Assembly (NCBI RefSeq): GCF_009834345.1
Contig: NZ_CP035042.1
Location: 1,798,001-1,862,000, forward strand
Length of the DNA: 64,000 nucleotides
From: Billgrantia tianxiuensis
Lineage (GTDB): Bacteria > Pseudomonadota > Gammaproteobacteria > Pseudomonadales > Halomonadaceae
Reading direction: 5' to 3'
Part shown: in pieces, positions 19,104 through 27,728 of the stretch
Numbering within the stretch: position 1 is the stretch's first letter
Layout of the letters: each line of letters opens with the position of its first letter
Program-made: the position numbers and the translations under genes
The notes under the pieces: generated by a model
What the model was told of the DNA's origin: nothing
Databases searched by the model: none
The model's input: only the letters and a program-made list of their open reading frames with translations

Positions 19104-20120
19104 ATGAGCTTCAAGAAGAGCACACTGAGCATGGCGATCGCCGCTTCCCTCGCCGTCGGTTTCTCGACCGCCGCCCAGGCCCGCGACACCATCCAGATCG
19201 CCGGTTCCTCCACTGTGCTGCCCTTTGCCAGCATCGTTGCCGAGGAGTTCGGTGCTTCCTTCCCCCAGTTCAACACTCCGGTGGTCGGCTCTGGTGGTTC
19301 CAGCGGTGGCCTGCGCCAGTTCTGTCAGGGAGTGGGCGAGAACACCATCGATATCGCCAACTCCTCCCGTGCGATTCGCTCAGGAGAGATCGAGAGCTGC
19401 AACGCCAGCGGCGTCAACGACATCCTCGAAGTCATGTTCGGCTACGACGGTATCGTCTTCGCCTCACGTATCGATCGTGGCGAATTCGCCCTGACCCCGC
19501 AGCACGTATTCGCTGCTGCAGCTGCACAAATTCCTCAGGACGGCCAACTGGTCGACAACCCCTATACCCGCTGGTCCGAGATCGACAGCGACCTGCCTGA
19601 CCAGGAGATCGTGCTGGTCATCCCGGCCTCCAACCACGGTACGCGTGAGGTCTTCGAAGAGAAGGTGCTCCACGCCGGCTGTGACAGCTACGCCGAGATC
19701 GATGGCGACGCCTGTAATAGCTTGCGTGGCGACGGCCGCATCATCGAGATCGCTGGCGATTACACCGAGACCCTGGCGCGCCTCGATGCCCAGGCCGAAG
19801 CGGTCGGTGTATTTGGCTTGAGCTTCTACGATCAGAACCGCGATCGTCTGCAGGTGGCCACCGTCGACGGTGTGACCCCGAGCCTCGAAACCATCGGCTC
19901 CGGTGAATACCCGGTATCGCGTCCGCTGTACTTCTACGTCAAGGGTGAGCATCTCGATATGGTCCCCGGCCTGGCCGAGTACACCGAGTTCTTCCTCAGC
20001 GACGCTATCTCCGGTTACGGCAGCCCGCTGGAAGATGCCGGTCTGATCCCGATGGATGATGATGAGCGTGCCCAGGCACTGGAACAGTTCCAGGCTCGCA
20101 CCGCCGTGTCCGCCGAGTAA
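19104..20120 (+). CDS. pstS: Phosphate ABC transporter periplasmic binding protein PstS
   Basis: A signal peptide (MSFKKSTLSMAIAASLAVGF, cleaved near AQA-RD) leads into a phosphate-binding fold with IAGSSTVLPFA and VGSGGSSGGLRQFCQG, whose Ser and Gly backbone ligands hold phosphate, and GYDGIVFAS. The product is 338 residues. The ATG at 19104 is supported by GAGAGGA 9 bases upstream. It is the first gene of pstSCAB, followed by a strong hairpin that could set high PstS over membrane-subunit expression. It has more cysteines than Escherichia coli PstS, four of them in the C-A-G-C-D region and nearby, perhaps disulphide-bonded. Confidence 0.92.
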   Translation: MSFKKSTLSMAIAASLAVGFSTAAQARDTIQIAGSSTVLPFASIVAEEFGASFPQFNTPVVGSGGSSGGLRQFCQGVGENTIDIANSSRAIRSGEIESCNASGVNDILEVMFGYDGIVFASRIDRGEFALTPQHVFAAAAAQIPQDGQLVDNPYTRWSEIDSDLPDQEIVLVIPASNHGTREVFEEKVLHAGCDSYAEIDGDACNSLRGDGRIIEIAGDYTETLARLDAQAEAVGVFGLSFYDQNRDRLQVATVDGVTPSLETIGSGEYPVSRPLYFYVKGEHLDMVPGLAEYTEFFLSDAISGYGSPLEDAGLIPMDDDERAQALEQFQARTAVSAE

Positions 20121-20138
20121 GCCAGGCGCGGTGCCACG

Positions 20139-20159
20139 GGGGGCGGTGGTACCGCCCCC
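20139..20159 (+). terminator. pstS-pstC intercistronic hairpin
   Basis: GGGGGCGGT (20139-20147) and ACCGCCCCC (20151-20159) form a perfect 9-bp GC-rich stem with a GGT loop, 18 bp after the pstS stop and without a T-run. It probably stabilises the pstS 3' end or partly attenuates transcription so that the binding protein is made in excess. Confidence 0.6.
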
Positions 20160-20192
20160 GACCTGTACGCAAGAGCGTAAGCTGGAGAGACG

Positions 20193-21563
20193 ATGAACCT
20201 TGTCTTGATCGCTACCGTGCTGATTGTAATGGCGTTGGCCTATCAGATAGGGCTTTCGCGCAGCAGGGCGGTGGCAAGCGGTGGGGTGCGGCTGCATTCC
20301 CGACCCGGCTATTATGGCGTGCTGGTAGCCCTCTGGTGTGGGCTGCCGGCACTGCTGCTGTTTGGTGTTTGGCTGCTGCTCCAGGACGCCATCATCGAGA
20401 TGCTGGTCATTCACCAGCTACCCCCGGAGCTGGCCGGTCTGAACGAGCGCGAGATGCAGGTGCTGATGCGCCGTATCGGTGCGCTGGCTTCCGGTCAGGG
20501 GGTAGCCGGTGAGGTGGGAGCCTACGAGGTTGCCGCCGCCCAGCAGATGTCCCGCCTCGAAAGCATGGGACGGCTCGCCATGTTCGCGAGTATGGCCGTC
20601 TTGGCTGTCGTCGGCCTGGTGCTAGCTCAGCGGCGAATCTCGCCGCAGATGCGGGCGCGCAATCATGTCGAGCGTGTGATCACGGCGCTGCTGGCGCTCA
20701 GTTCCGGTGTCGCTATTCTGACCACGGTGGGTATCGTCCTGTCGCTGCTTGGTGAAGCGGTCCATTTCTTCAGCTATATCAGTCCGGCGGAGTTCTTCTT
20801 CGGCACGGTGTGGAATCCGCGCTTCAGCAGTGCCGGTAGCGGGGGGCAGGGCCAGTTCGGTTTGCTGCCGCTGCTGTGGGGCACCGTGATGATCAGCGTG
20901 ATCGCCCTGCTGGTGGCGATCCCGCTGGGCCTGATGACCGCTATCTACATGGCCGAATATGCACCGCCTTGGCTGCGCAGCGTAGCCAAGCCGGTCATTG
21001 AGGTCCTGGCCGGTATCCCCACGATTGTCTACGGCTTCTTCGCCTTGATCGTGATCGGTCCCTTCCTGTCGGGGCTGGGTGATCTGATAGGCATCAATAT
21101 TCGCGCCACGAGCGCCCTGACGGCAGGGCTGGTGATGGGGATCATGATCATCCCCTTCGTCTCCTCGCTATCCGACGACATCATCACTCAAGTGCCCAAG
21201 TCGCTGCGCGACGGCGCACTGGGTCTCGGCGCAACGAAGTCGGAGATGATTCGTCAGGTGGTGCTTCCCGCGGCCCTGCCGGGGATCGTCGGCGCTTTCC
21301 TGCTAGCCGCGAGTCGAGCCATCGGCGAGACGATGATCGTGGTCCTGGCGGCCGGCAACAATCCCGTCTTGCATGCCAACCCCTTCGAGGCCGTATCTAC
21401 CATCACCGTTACCATCGTCAACCAGCTGACCGGCGACATGGACTTCTCCAGCCCGCAATCGCTGGTGGCCTTTGCCCTCGGCCTCACGCTGTTCGTCATC
21501 ACCCTCGGGCTCAATGTCATCGCCCTGGTGGTGGTACGCAAATACCGTCAGCAATATGAGTGA
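20193..21563 (+). CDS. pstC: Phosphate ABC transporter permease PstC
   Basis: The 456-residue permease has a long N-terminal extension with membrane segments at about 1-20, 40-65 and 125-145, before the conserved permease core (from about residue 165). The core holds the coupling segment SLRDGALGLGATKSEMIRQVVLPAALPGIVG, split here as EAA-type motif ending in LPAALPGIVG, that docks on PstB. The N-terminal extension is typical of the longer PstC type in alpha- and gammaproteobacteria. GGAGAGACG precedes the ATG. It forms the channel with PstA. Confidence 0.9.
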   Translation: MNLVLIATVLIVMALAYQIGLSRSRAVASGGVRLHSRPGYYGVLVALWCGLPALLLFGVWLLLQDAIIEMLVIHQLPPELAGLNEREMQVLMRRIGALASGQGVAGEVGAYEVAAAQQMSRLESMGRLAMFASMAVLAVVGLVLAQRRISPQMRARNHVERVITALLALSSGVAILTTVGIVLSLLGEAVHFFSYISPAEFFFGTVWNPRFSSAGSGGQGQFGLLPLLWGTVMISVIALLVAIPLGLMTAIYMAEYAPPWLRSVAKPVIEVLAGIPTIVYGFFALIVIGPFLSGLGDLIGINIRATSALTAGLVMGIMIIPFVSSLSDDIITQVPKSLRDGALGLGATKSEMIRQVVLPAALPGIVGAFLLAASRAIGETMIVVLAAGNNPVLHANPFEAVSTITVTIVNQLTGDMDFSSPQSLVAFALGLTLFVITLGLNVIALVVVRKYRQQYE

Positions 21564-21569
21564 CGTCTC

Positions 21570-22939
21570 GTGACTGCTACGAACCTAGAAATTGCCGATA
21601 GCCGGCGTCGCCAGCGCCTCGATGCCATCCAGCGGTCGCTGAATGCACGCCATGCTCGAGAGCGCCGCTTCCGCTTGCTGGGCCTGGGCGCCGTCATCAC
21701 TGCCATGGTCCTGGTGGCGATCCTGTTTGCCAGCATCCTGGTGCGTGGGGTGCCCGCCTTCTGGCAGGCCACGCTCACTCTCGACATCTATCTCGATCCG
21801 GAGGTGATCCAGGTCGACGAGCGACCGGTACGTGAGCGAGGCGAGAGCCCGGCACAGTATCGGGAGCGTGAACTCGCCTGGCTGAACCAGCTTGGTATGG
21901 TCAACTGGAACGCCCTGATCGACGAGGCGCTGAAAGCCCAGCTGCCTGGTGAGATCGAGTCGCGTCAGACCCGCGATCTGCGTGCACTGGTGGCCTCCGG
22001 CGAACGCTTTGCCCTGCGCAATCGTGTCATCGAGAATCCCGATCTGATCGGTCAGACTGTCTCCGTCAAGCTGCTTGCCAGCGCCAACGTGGACGTCTGG
22101 CTGAAGGGCAACATCGACCGTAGCCTGCCCGACCATCAGCAGCAATTGAGTGCGCAGACCCGAGAGTGGGCGGACTATCTCAAGGAGCAGGGCACCATTC
22201 GAAATGCCTTCAGCACGGCACTGTTCATCAACACTGACTCACGCAGTTCCCCGGCGTCGGCCGGCCTCGCTGGTGCCTTCATGGGTTCGTTGTTCATGAT
22301 GCTGATCGTCATTGCGCTGTCGGTGCCGCTGGGGTGGCCAGCGCCATCTATCTCGAGGAGTTCGCTCCCAAGAATCGCCTGACCGACCTGATCGAGATCA
22401 ACATCAACAACCTGGCGGCGGTGCCTTCGATCGTCTTCGGCCTGCTGGGGGCGGCGATCTTCATTGGATATCTTGGTCTGCCGCTTTCTGCTCCCTTGGT
22501 GGGTGGCCTGGTGCTTACGCTGATGACGCTGCCAACCATCATCATCGCCACGCGAGCGGCGCTGCGTTCGATCCCGCCATCGATTCGTCAGGCGGCACTG
22601 GGCATCGGTGCATCGCGCGTGCAGACGGTGTTCCACCATGTGCTGCCCCTGGCATTGCCAGGGATTCTCACCGGCTCGATCCTTGGCGTGGCTCAGGCAC
22701 TCGGCGAGACGGCGCCACTGCTGCTGATCGGTATGAATGCCTTCGTGGCCAACGTGCCCAGTTCGCCCATGGATCAGGCTACGGCACTGCCGGTGCAGAT
22801 CTACCTGTGGCAGGGCAACGAGCTGCGCAACTTCTTCGAGGCACGCACCTCAGCAGCCATCATCGTGCTGCTGGGCTTGATGCTGAGCCTGAACGCGACG
22901 GCCATCTGGCTGCGCAAGAAATTCGAGACGAGGTGGTAA
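21570..22939 (+). CDS. pstA: Phosphate ABC transporter permease PstA, one frameshift
   Basis: Starts at GTG 21570. One membrane helix (about residues 36-60), a 170-residue periplasmic insertion containing [10 protein letters not shown], then the permease core with [20 protein letters not shown] as the PstB-coupling motif. The frame breaks at GGGG 22332-22335: adding one G changes PLGWPAPS to [15 protein letters not shown] and joins the two halves into a 456-residue protein. The large periplasmic insertion is of the same long-permease type as the PstC here. It ends 2 bp before pstB. Confidence 0.88.
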
Positions 22940-22941
22940 CC

Positions 22942-23754
22942 ATGACTGTATCCGTCACCGTGCCCACGGCCATGAACAAGCGCACCTTGGAGAGTCGGAG
23001 CGTCAAGATGAGCGCTCGTGGCGTCAAGGTGTTCTATGGCGAGAACGAGGCGCTTCACGGTATCGATCTCGATATCCTCGAGAACGAAGTGATTGCCTTC
23101 ATCGGCCCCTCGGGCTGTGGCAAGTCGACCTTCCTGCGCTGCCTCAATCGCATGAACGACACCATTGCAGGGAGTCGCGTCGAGGGTCTCGTGACCCTGG
23201 ATGGCAACGACATCTACGATCCTGCGCTCGATGTGGTGCTGCTGCGTGCCCAGGTGGGCATCGTATTCCAGAAGCCCAACCCCTTTCCCAAATCGATCTA
23301 CGAAAACATTGCCTATGGCCCGCGGCTGCATGGCCTGGCGCGGCGCCGCGCCGAACTCGACGACATCGTCGAAAGCAGCCTGCGGCGGGCCGGTCTGTGG
23401 GACGAGGTGAAGGATCGCCTGGACCAGCCCGGCACGGGGCTGTCGGGCGGACAGCAGCAGCGTCTGTGCATCGCCCGCACCATTGCGGTGAGCCCCGAGG
23501 TGATCCTGATGGACGAGCCGTGCTCGGCTCTCGATCCGATTGCGACGGGTAAGATCGAGCAGCTCATCGACGAGTTGAGCGAGAGCTACACCATCGTCAT
23601 GGTGACGCACAACATGCAGCAGGCGGCTCGGGTGGCCCACAAGACGGCTTTCTTCCACCTGGGGGAGCTGGTCGAGATGGGAGATACCGACGACATCTTC
23701 ACCAACCCGCGAGAGCAGCGCACCCACGACTACATTACCGGACGTTTCGGCTAA
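22942..23754 (+). CDS. pstB: Phosphate ABC transporter ATPase PstB
   Basis: A 270-residue ATPase with Walker [10 protein letters not shown] (residues 55-63), [20 protein letters not shown] of the PstB Q-loop region, signature LSGGQQQR, Walker [14 protein letters not shown] and H-loop VTHNMQQA. The [11 protein letters not shown] sequence is specific for PstB. The ATG at 22942 follows the GAGGTGG site that overlaps the pstA stop. phoU, which normally follows pstB, is absent; arsC follows instead. Confidence 0.94.
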   Translation: MTVSVTVPTAMNKRTLESRSVKMSARGVKVFYGENEALHGIDLDILENEVIAFIGPSGCGKSTFLRCLNRMNDTIAGSRVEGLVTLDGNDIYDPALDVVLLRAQVGIVFQKPNPFPKSIYENIAYGPRLHGLARRRAELDDIVESSLRRAGLWDEVKDRLDQPGTGLSGGQQQRLCIARTIAVSPEVILMDEPCSALDPIATGKIEQLIDELSESYTIVMVTHNMQQAARVAHKTAFFHLGELVEMGDTDDIFTNPREQRTHDYITGRFG

Positions 23755-23774
23755 TCACGCGCGAGGTGAGCCAG

Positions 23775-24200
23775 ATGAGCCAGTATCGGGTCCTCTTTCT
23801 CTGCAATGCCAATTCCGCCCGGTCGCTGATGGCCGAAGCGCTGCTCAACTATATAGAGGGCAATCGCATCGTGGCCTTCAGTGCCGGCGTCGAGCCTGAC
23901 CGGCCCCATGAGCGAACCCTCGAAGCCCTGCACCACTTGGGTATCGATACCGAAGGCCTGGCGAGTGAGCCGCTGGAGCGCTATGCCGGGCAGTATTTCG
24001 ATGCGGTCATCATTCTGTGCGACAAGGCGAAGCAGCATTGTCGCGACTGGGAGGGTGCGGCCGGAGAAGTAGTCTACTGGGACATTCCCGATCCACGCTT
24101 GAGCGAAGACCCAAATGCCTACCGCAAGGCACTGCGCGAGATCCGTGGTCGGCTTCAGTTATGGGTGGATGCCAAGCTGCGCAAGCTCGAAAGCGAGTGA
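23775..24200 (+). CDS. arsC: Arsenate reductase, thioredoxin-coupled (LMW-phosphatase fold)
   Basis: The 141-residue protein starts MSQYRVLFLCNANSARS, placing the nucleophile at Cys10 in the C-x5-R loop. The resolving cysteines fall at Cys82 and Cys89 (LCDKAKQHC), exactly the 10/82/89 numbering of the thioredoxin-linked ArsC of plasmid pI258. This shows it is an arsenate reductase, not a protein tyrosine phosphatase. It converts arsenate to arsenite for export by Acr3. GAGGTGA five bases before the ATG fixes the start. It lies 20 bp after pstB and is likely in the same transcript. Confidence 0.88.
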   Translation: MSQYRVLFLCNANSARSLMAEALLNYIEGNRIVAFSAGVEPDRPHERTLEALHHLGIDTEGLASEPLERYAGQYFDAVIILCDKAKQHCRDWEGAAGEVVYWDIPDPRLSEDPNAYRKALREIRGRLQLWVDAKLRKLESE

Positions 24201-24261
24201 TCTGCACAGGCGGGTCGCCACTTCGCTAGAATGGTCTCTGACCAAATCGCTGGAGACCCTC

Positions 24262-24615
24262 GTGCCCGAGCTGGATCCCGTTCGAATCTTCAAGTGCCTG
24301 GGCGACGAGACCCGCCTCATGCTCGTGCTGCTGATTGCCAGCGAAGGTGAGCTTTGCGTCTGTGAGTTGACGCATGCCTTGCAGGAGTCGCAGCCCAAGG
24401 TTTCGAGGCATCTCGCTCAACTGCGGGGATGCGGCCTGCTGGAGGACAATCGCATCGGCCAGTGGGTTTACTACCGGGTGGGGAGCCGCCTTCCCGAGTG
24501 GGCCGGCCAGGTGCTGGAGTCGGCTCGAGTGGGAGAGGCCTCGCGACTGGCCACTCTTCGAGCTCGCCTGGCCGCCATGGGCGAGCGTCCCGAGCGACGT
24601 GCTACGCTCTGCTAG
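24262..24615 (+). CDS. arsR: ArsR/SmtB-family arsenic-responsive repressor
   Basis: A winged-helix repressor of 117 residues from GTG 24262 (GGAG 6 bases upstream). The As(III)-binding pair Cys32/Cys34 lies in the ELCVCEL motif at the start of the recognition region, as in classic ArsR, followed by the DNA-binding helix QESQPKVSRHLAQLR and the wing RIGQWVYYRV. Arsenite binding releases DNA. The inverted repeat at 27011-27030 is a candidate operator. It is convergent with the MFS gene. Confidence 0.87.
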   Translation: MPELDPVRIFKCLGDETRLMLVLLIASEGELCVCELTHALQESQPKVSRHLAQLRGCGLLEDNRIGQWVYYRVGSRLPEWAGQVLESARVGEASRLATLRARLAAMGERPERRATLC

Positions 24616-24641
24616 TCTCCCGCCGGCCCGGTGCAGGAGAC
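24615..24641. terminator. Possible bidirectional terminator between arsR and the MFS gene
   Basis: GTCTCC (24615-24620) and GGAGAC (24636-24641) flank a 15-nt GC-rich centre that can itself pair (CCGG/CCGG). It spans the gap between two convergent stop codons. There is no T-run, so the call is weak. Confidence 0.35.
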
Positions 24642-24643
24642 GA

Positions 24644-25852
24644 TCACTGCTGGCCCATGGGCTTGGCGGCAGGCCTGGCCGGATCGGTCAGGCCGCGCAG
24701 CGACCACAGGCCCAGGATCGGCCCCGGCAGCAGCCACCACAACACCCAGACATCCTGCAGCGCCCATAGCGTCGTGGTCAGCGAAATGGCGGGAATGGTC
24801 AGCGCGAAGCCCACCGCGTTCATCACCGCCAGGGTCGAGCCGATGCGCTCCCGTGGGGCCGTGGCGGCAGCCAGGGCGGAGAACTGGGGCGAGTCGGCAA
24901 TCACCGTGAGGCCCCACAGGAACAGTAGCGCCAGCAACAGGCCCGGGGGCGCCCAGGCAAACAGGGGATAGACCAGGCAGATCGTACCGGAAGCGGCGAG
25001 CGCCCAGCGTGACACCCACAAGCTGCCCAGGTGGCGGCTGACCAGGCCGCCTCCCACGCAGCCCGCCAGACCCAGTGCAATGACCCCGAACGAGAGCCAG
25101 GCCACCAGGTCGGTGGAGGCCGCCAGCCGCTCGATCTCGCGATACACCAGGAAGGGCGTCAGCATCCAGAAGGCGTAGAGTTCCCAGCAGTGACCGAAGT
25201 AGCCGCCGGCCACGGCGCGGAAACGTCCTTCGCCCAAGGCCGCCAGGCCGTCGGTGAGGCGGGCCTTGCCGCTAGGCGGCGGCAGATGCGGCCCGTCGCC
25301 AAGTCGATGGATGGCCGCTCCGCCCAGCAGGGCAAGCAGCGAAGCGCCCAGCAGCGGCCACTCCCACGGCATGCCCAGCGTGCTGCCACGCAGCAGGTGG
25401 GGCAGGGCGGTGCCCAGGGTCAGCATGCCTACTAGCCAGGCGAGTGCGGCACCGGTATGCCGGGGCGTCCAGCCGATCACCAGCTTCATTCCCAGCGGAT
25501 AGATTCCCGCCAGGCACAACCCGGTGCAGAAGCGCAGCAGCATGGCCAGTGGCATGTGCTGGGCTGCCAGCACGAAGCCGGCATTGACCAGCGCTCCCGC
25601 CAGGCACGATAGCGCGAAGATGCGGCTGGCGCGGAAACGGTCGGCCAGGCCCGTAGTGGCGATGAACAGGGTGCCGCAGATGAAGCCCGCCTGCACCGCC
25701 AATGTCAGGCGGCCGAGATCGACCTCGGAGAAACCGAGATCGCGCGAGAGTGAGAGTCCCACACCGTTGACGGAGAACCACAGCGAGGTGCCGCACAACT
25801 GGGCGAGAACGATGACGGCCAACGGGTGGCGCTGCCAGAAAGTTATGTTCAT
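24644..25852 (-). CDS. MFS transporter linked to the arsenic genes
   Basis: A 402-residue, 12-helix major facilitator protein. The loop 2-3 region TTGLADRFRASRIFALS is the degenerate MFS signature, and GLCLAGIYPLGMKLVIGW lies in helix 4 to 5. It follows acr3 by 52 bp on the same strand with a good ribosome site (GAGGATGAGG), so the two are probably one operon. It does not look like ArsJ as I know it, and no gapdh gene is present. A role in arsenic or organoarsenical export is inferred only from position. Confidence 0.72.
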   Translation of the reverse strand: MNITFWQRHPLAVIVLAQLCGTSLWFSVNGVGLSLSRDLGFSEVDLGRLTLAVQAGFICGTLFIATTGLADRFRASRIFALSCLAGALVNAGFVLAAQHMPLAMLLRFCTGLCLAGIYPLGMKLVIGWTPRHTGAALAWLVGMLTLGTALPHLLRGSTLGMPWEWPLLGASLLALLGGAAIHRLGDGPHLPPPSGKARLTDGLAALGEGRFRAVAGGYFGHCWELYAFWMLTPFLVYREIERLAASTDLVAWLSFGVIALGLAGCVGGGLVSRHLGSLWVSRWALAASGTICLVYPLFAWAPPGLLLALLFLWGLTVIADSPQFSALAAATAPRERIGSTLAVMNAVGFALTIPAISLTTTLWALQDVWVLWWLLPGPILGLWSLRGLTDPARPAAKPMGQQ

Positions 25853-25904
25853 GCCCTCATCCTCACCGCGCTCACGCAGTGAGGCAAGCCGTCATTCGTC
25901 GGCT

Positions 25905-26975
25905 TCAGGCCGGGGAGAAACGGTGTCGGGTTCTGTTGGCGATGCGCACCAGGGCCAGCATTAGCGGAACCTCCACCAACACGCCGACCACGGTGGCCAG
26001 CGCCGCGCCGGATTGCAGGCCGAACAGCGCAATGGCCACGGCCACCGCCAGCTCGAAGAAGTTACTGGCGCCGATCATGGCGCCGGGGGCAGCCACGTTG
26101 TGCGGTACCTTCCAGGCCCTGGCCCAGCCGTAGGCGATGTAGAAGATCAGGAAGGTCTGCACGATCAGCGGAATGGCGATCAGCACGATGTGCAGAGGAT
26201 TGGCGAGGATCACGTCGCCCTGGAAAGCGAACAGCAACACCAGGGTCACGATTAGCCCGGCAGGGGTGATCGGACCGACCCGCTTCATGAAGACGCTTTC
26301 GTACCATTCGCTGCCGTGGCGGGCGATCAGGGTGCGCCGGGTCAGGTAGCCGGCGGTCAGCGGGATGACGATGTAGAGCAGGACCGACAGCGCCACGGTA
26401 TCCCACGGTACCTGGATGCTGGAGATGCCCAGCAGCAGTACCACGATGGGGGCGAAGGCGAACAGCATGATCAGGTCGTTGAGTGAGACCTGTACCAGGG
26501 TGTAGGCGGCGTCGCCACGAGTCAGGGTGCTCCAGACGAAGACCATCGCCGTGCAGGGTGCGGCACCGAGCAAGATCGCCCCTGCCAGGTACTGCTGGGC
26601 CAGTGGCTCGGGTATCCAGGGCCGGAACAGCACCATCAGGAAGAACCAGGCGATGGCGAACATGGTGAAGGGCTTGATCAGCCAGTTCACCGTGGTGGTG
26701 ACAACCAGCCCCTTGGGCTGGCGGCGAACGCCGAGCACGGCGGTGAAATCGATCTGCGCCATCATCGGGAAGATCATCGCCCAGATCAGGATGGCCACCG
26801 GGATCGAAACCTGGGCGACTTCGAAGCGTGCCAGTGTCTCGGGAACGGCGGGGGCGAACTGGCCGAGCAACACGCCGGCCGCGATGGCAAGCGCTACCCA
26901 CACGGAGAGAAAGCGTTCGAACCGTCCCATGCCTTCGGCGGAGGAAGGCGCCTGCGAGAGAGTGTCGTCGGACAT
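25905..26975 (-). CDS. arsB: Arsenite efflux transporter Acr3
   Basis: A 356-residue Acr3-family (bile/arsenite/riboflavin transporter fold) permease with ten helices that expels arsenite. The essential cysteine is Cys141 in LLGAAPCTAMVFVWS, and the conserved Glu lies in SNFFELAVAVAIALFG near the C-terminus. The ATG at 26975 has AGGAGCG upstream; an in-frame ATG 17 codons earlier sits inside the candidate operator and is unlikely. The gene is usually named acr3 or arsB. It is divergent from fetAB and heads an operon with the MFS gene. Confidence 0.9.
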   Translation of the reverse strand: MSDDTLSQAPSSAEGMGRFERFLSVWVALAIAAGVLLGQFAPAVPETLARFEVAQVSIPVAILIWAMIFPMMAQIDFTAVLGVRRQPKGLVVTTTVNWLIKPFTMFAIAWFFLMVLFRPWIPEPLAQQYLAGAILLGAAPCTAMVFVWSTLTRGDAAYTLVQVSLNDLIMLFAFAPIVVLLLGISSIQVPWDTVALSVLLYIVIPLTAGYLTRRTLIARHGSEWYESVFMKRVGPITPAGLIVTLVLLFAFQGDVILANPLHIVLIAIPLIVQTFLIFYIAYGWARAWKVPHNVAAPGAMIGASNFFELAVAVAIALFGLQSGAALATVVGVLVEVPLMLALVRIANRTRHRFSPA

Positions 26976-27010
26976 GTGTCGCTCCTGCGGGAAGAAGGGC
27001 ATGGCGAAAG

Positions 27011-27030
27011 ATATATGCTTTTCCATATAT
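27011..27030. promoter_or_regulatory. Inverted repeat, candidate ArsR operator
   Basis: ATATATG (27011-27017) and CATATAT (27024-27030) are perfect 7-bp arms around CTTTTC. The AT-rich palindrome lies 36 bp before the acr3 start and 78 bp before fetA. ArsR-family repressors bind such imperfect dyads near the -10 region. No second copy was found before pstS or arsR. Confidence 0.45.
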
Positions 27031-27107
27031 GGGCAATGCCAACAGGCGTGTCGAATCCAGGGTCTGCGCTGCTATGATTCAGCCAATACTGATGATGGGG
27101 AAGCGAC

Positions 27108-27728
27108 TTGGGCTCAACCGAACCTCTGCGGCTTGCCGGCGTCGGTATCGGCACGCTGAACGGCATCGATCTCGAGGTCTCGCCCGGCGAGATCGTTTGC
27201 CTTTCCGGGGCCAGCGGTTCAGGCAAGAGCCGGTTGCTGCGCGCCGTAGCCGACCTCGAACCGCATGCTGGCGAAGTCTGGCTGGGCGGCCAAGCCCAGT
27301 CGCAAACGCCCGGCCATGCCTGGCGGCGTCAGGTAATGCTGGTGCCCGCCGAGAGCCACTGGTGGGCGGAGACGGTAGGCGAGCACTTCGAGGTGCAGCC
27401 CGAAGGCGAGGCATTGGCCGCGCTGGGGCTGGAGCCCGAGGCACTGGCTTGGCAAATAGGACGCCTCTCGACTGGCGAGAAGCAGCGCTTGGGACTGCTG
27501 CGGGCCGTGAGCCGTGAGCCCAGGGCGCTGCTGCTCGATGAACCGACCGCCAACCTGGATGGTGTCACCAGCCAGCGCGTGGAAGCCTGGCTCACGGAAT
27601 GTATTCGTACGCGTGGTTGGCCCACCCTGTGGGTGGCTCATGATCAGGGGCAGATCGCCCGGGTGGGGCGCCGTCACTGGCGAATCGCGGATGGGCGCCT
27701 GGCGGAGGTGGCTCACGCATGGAAGTGA
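27108..27728 (+). CDS. fetA: FetA-like iron exporter ATPase
   Basis: A compact 206-residue ABC ATPase: Walker A GASGSGKS (residues 34-41), signature LSTGEKQRL (120-128), Walker B ALLLDEPTANLDG and H-loop VAHD. Short length and coupling to a UPF0014 membrane protein identify FetA (YbbL), which with FetB exports iron and improves oxidative-stress resistance. The start appears to be TTG 27108 with GGGGAAG just upstream; no in-frame ATG is available nearby. Its 3' end overlaps fetB by 10 bp. Confidence 0.82.
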   Translation: MGSTEPLRLAGVGIGTLNGIDLEVSPGEIVCLSGASGSGKSRLLRAVADLEPHAGEVWLGGQAQSQTPGHAWRRQVMLVPAESHWWAETVGEHFEVQPEGEALAALGLEPEALAWQIGRLSTGEKQRLGLLRAVSREPRALLLDEPTANLDGVTSQRVEAWLTECIRTRGWPTLWVAHDQGQIARVGRRHWRIADGRLAEVAHAWK

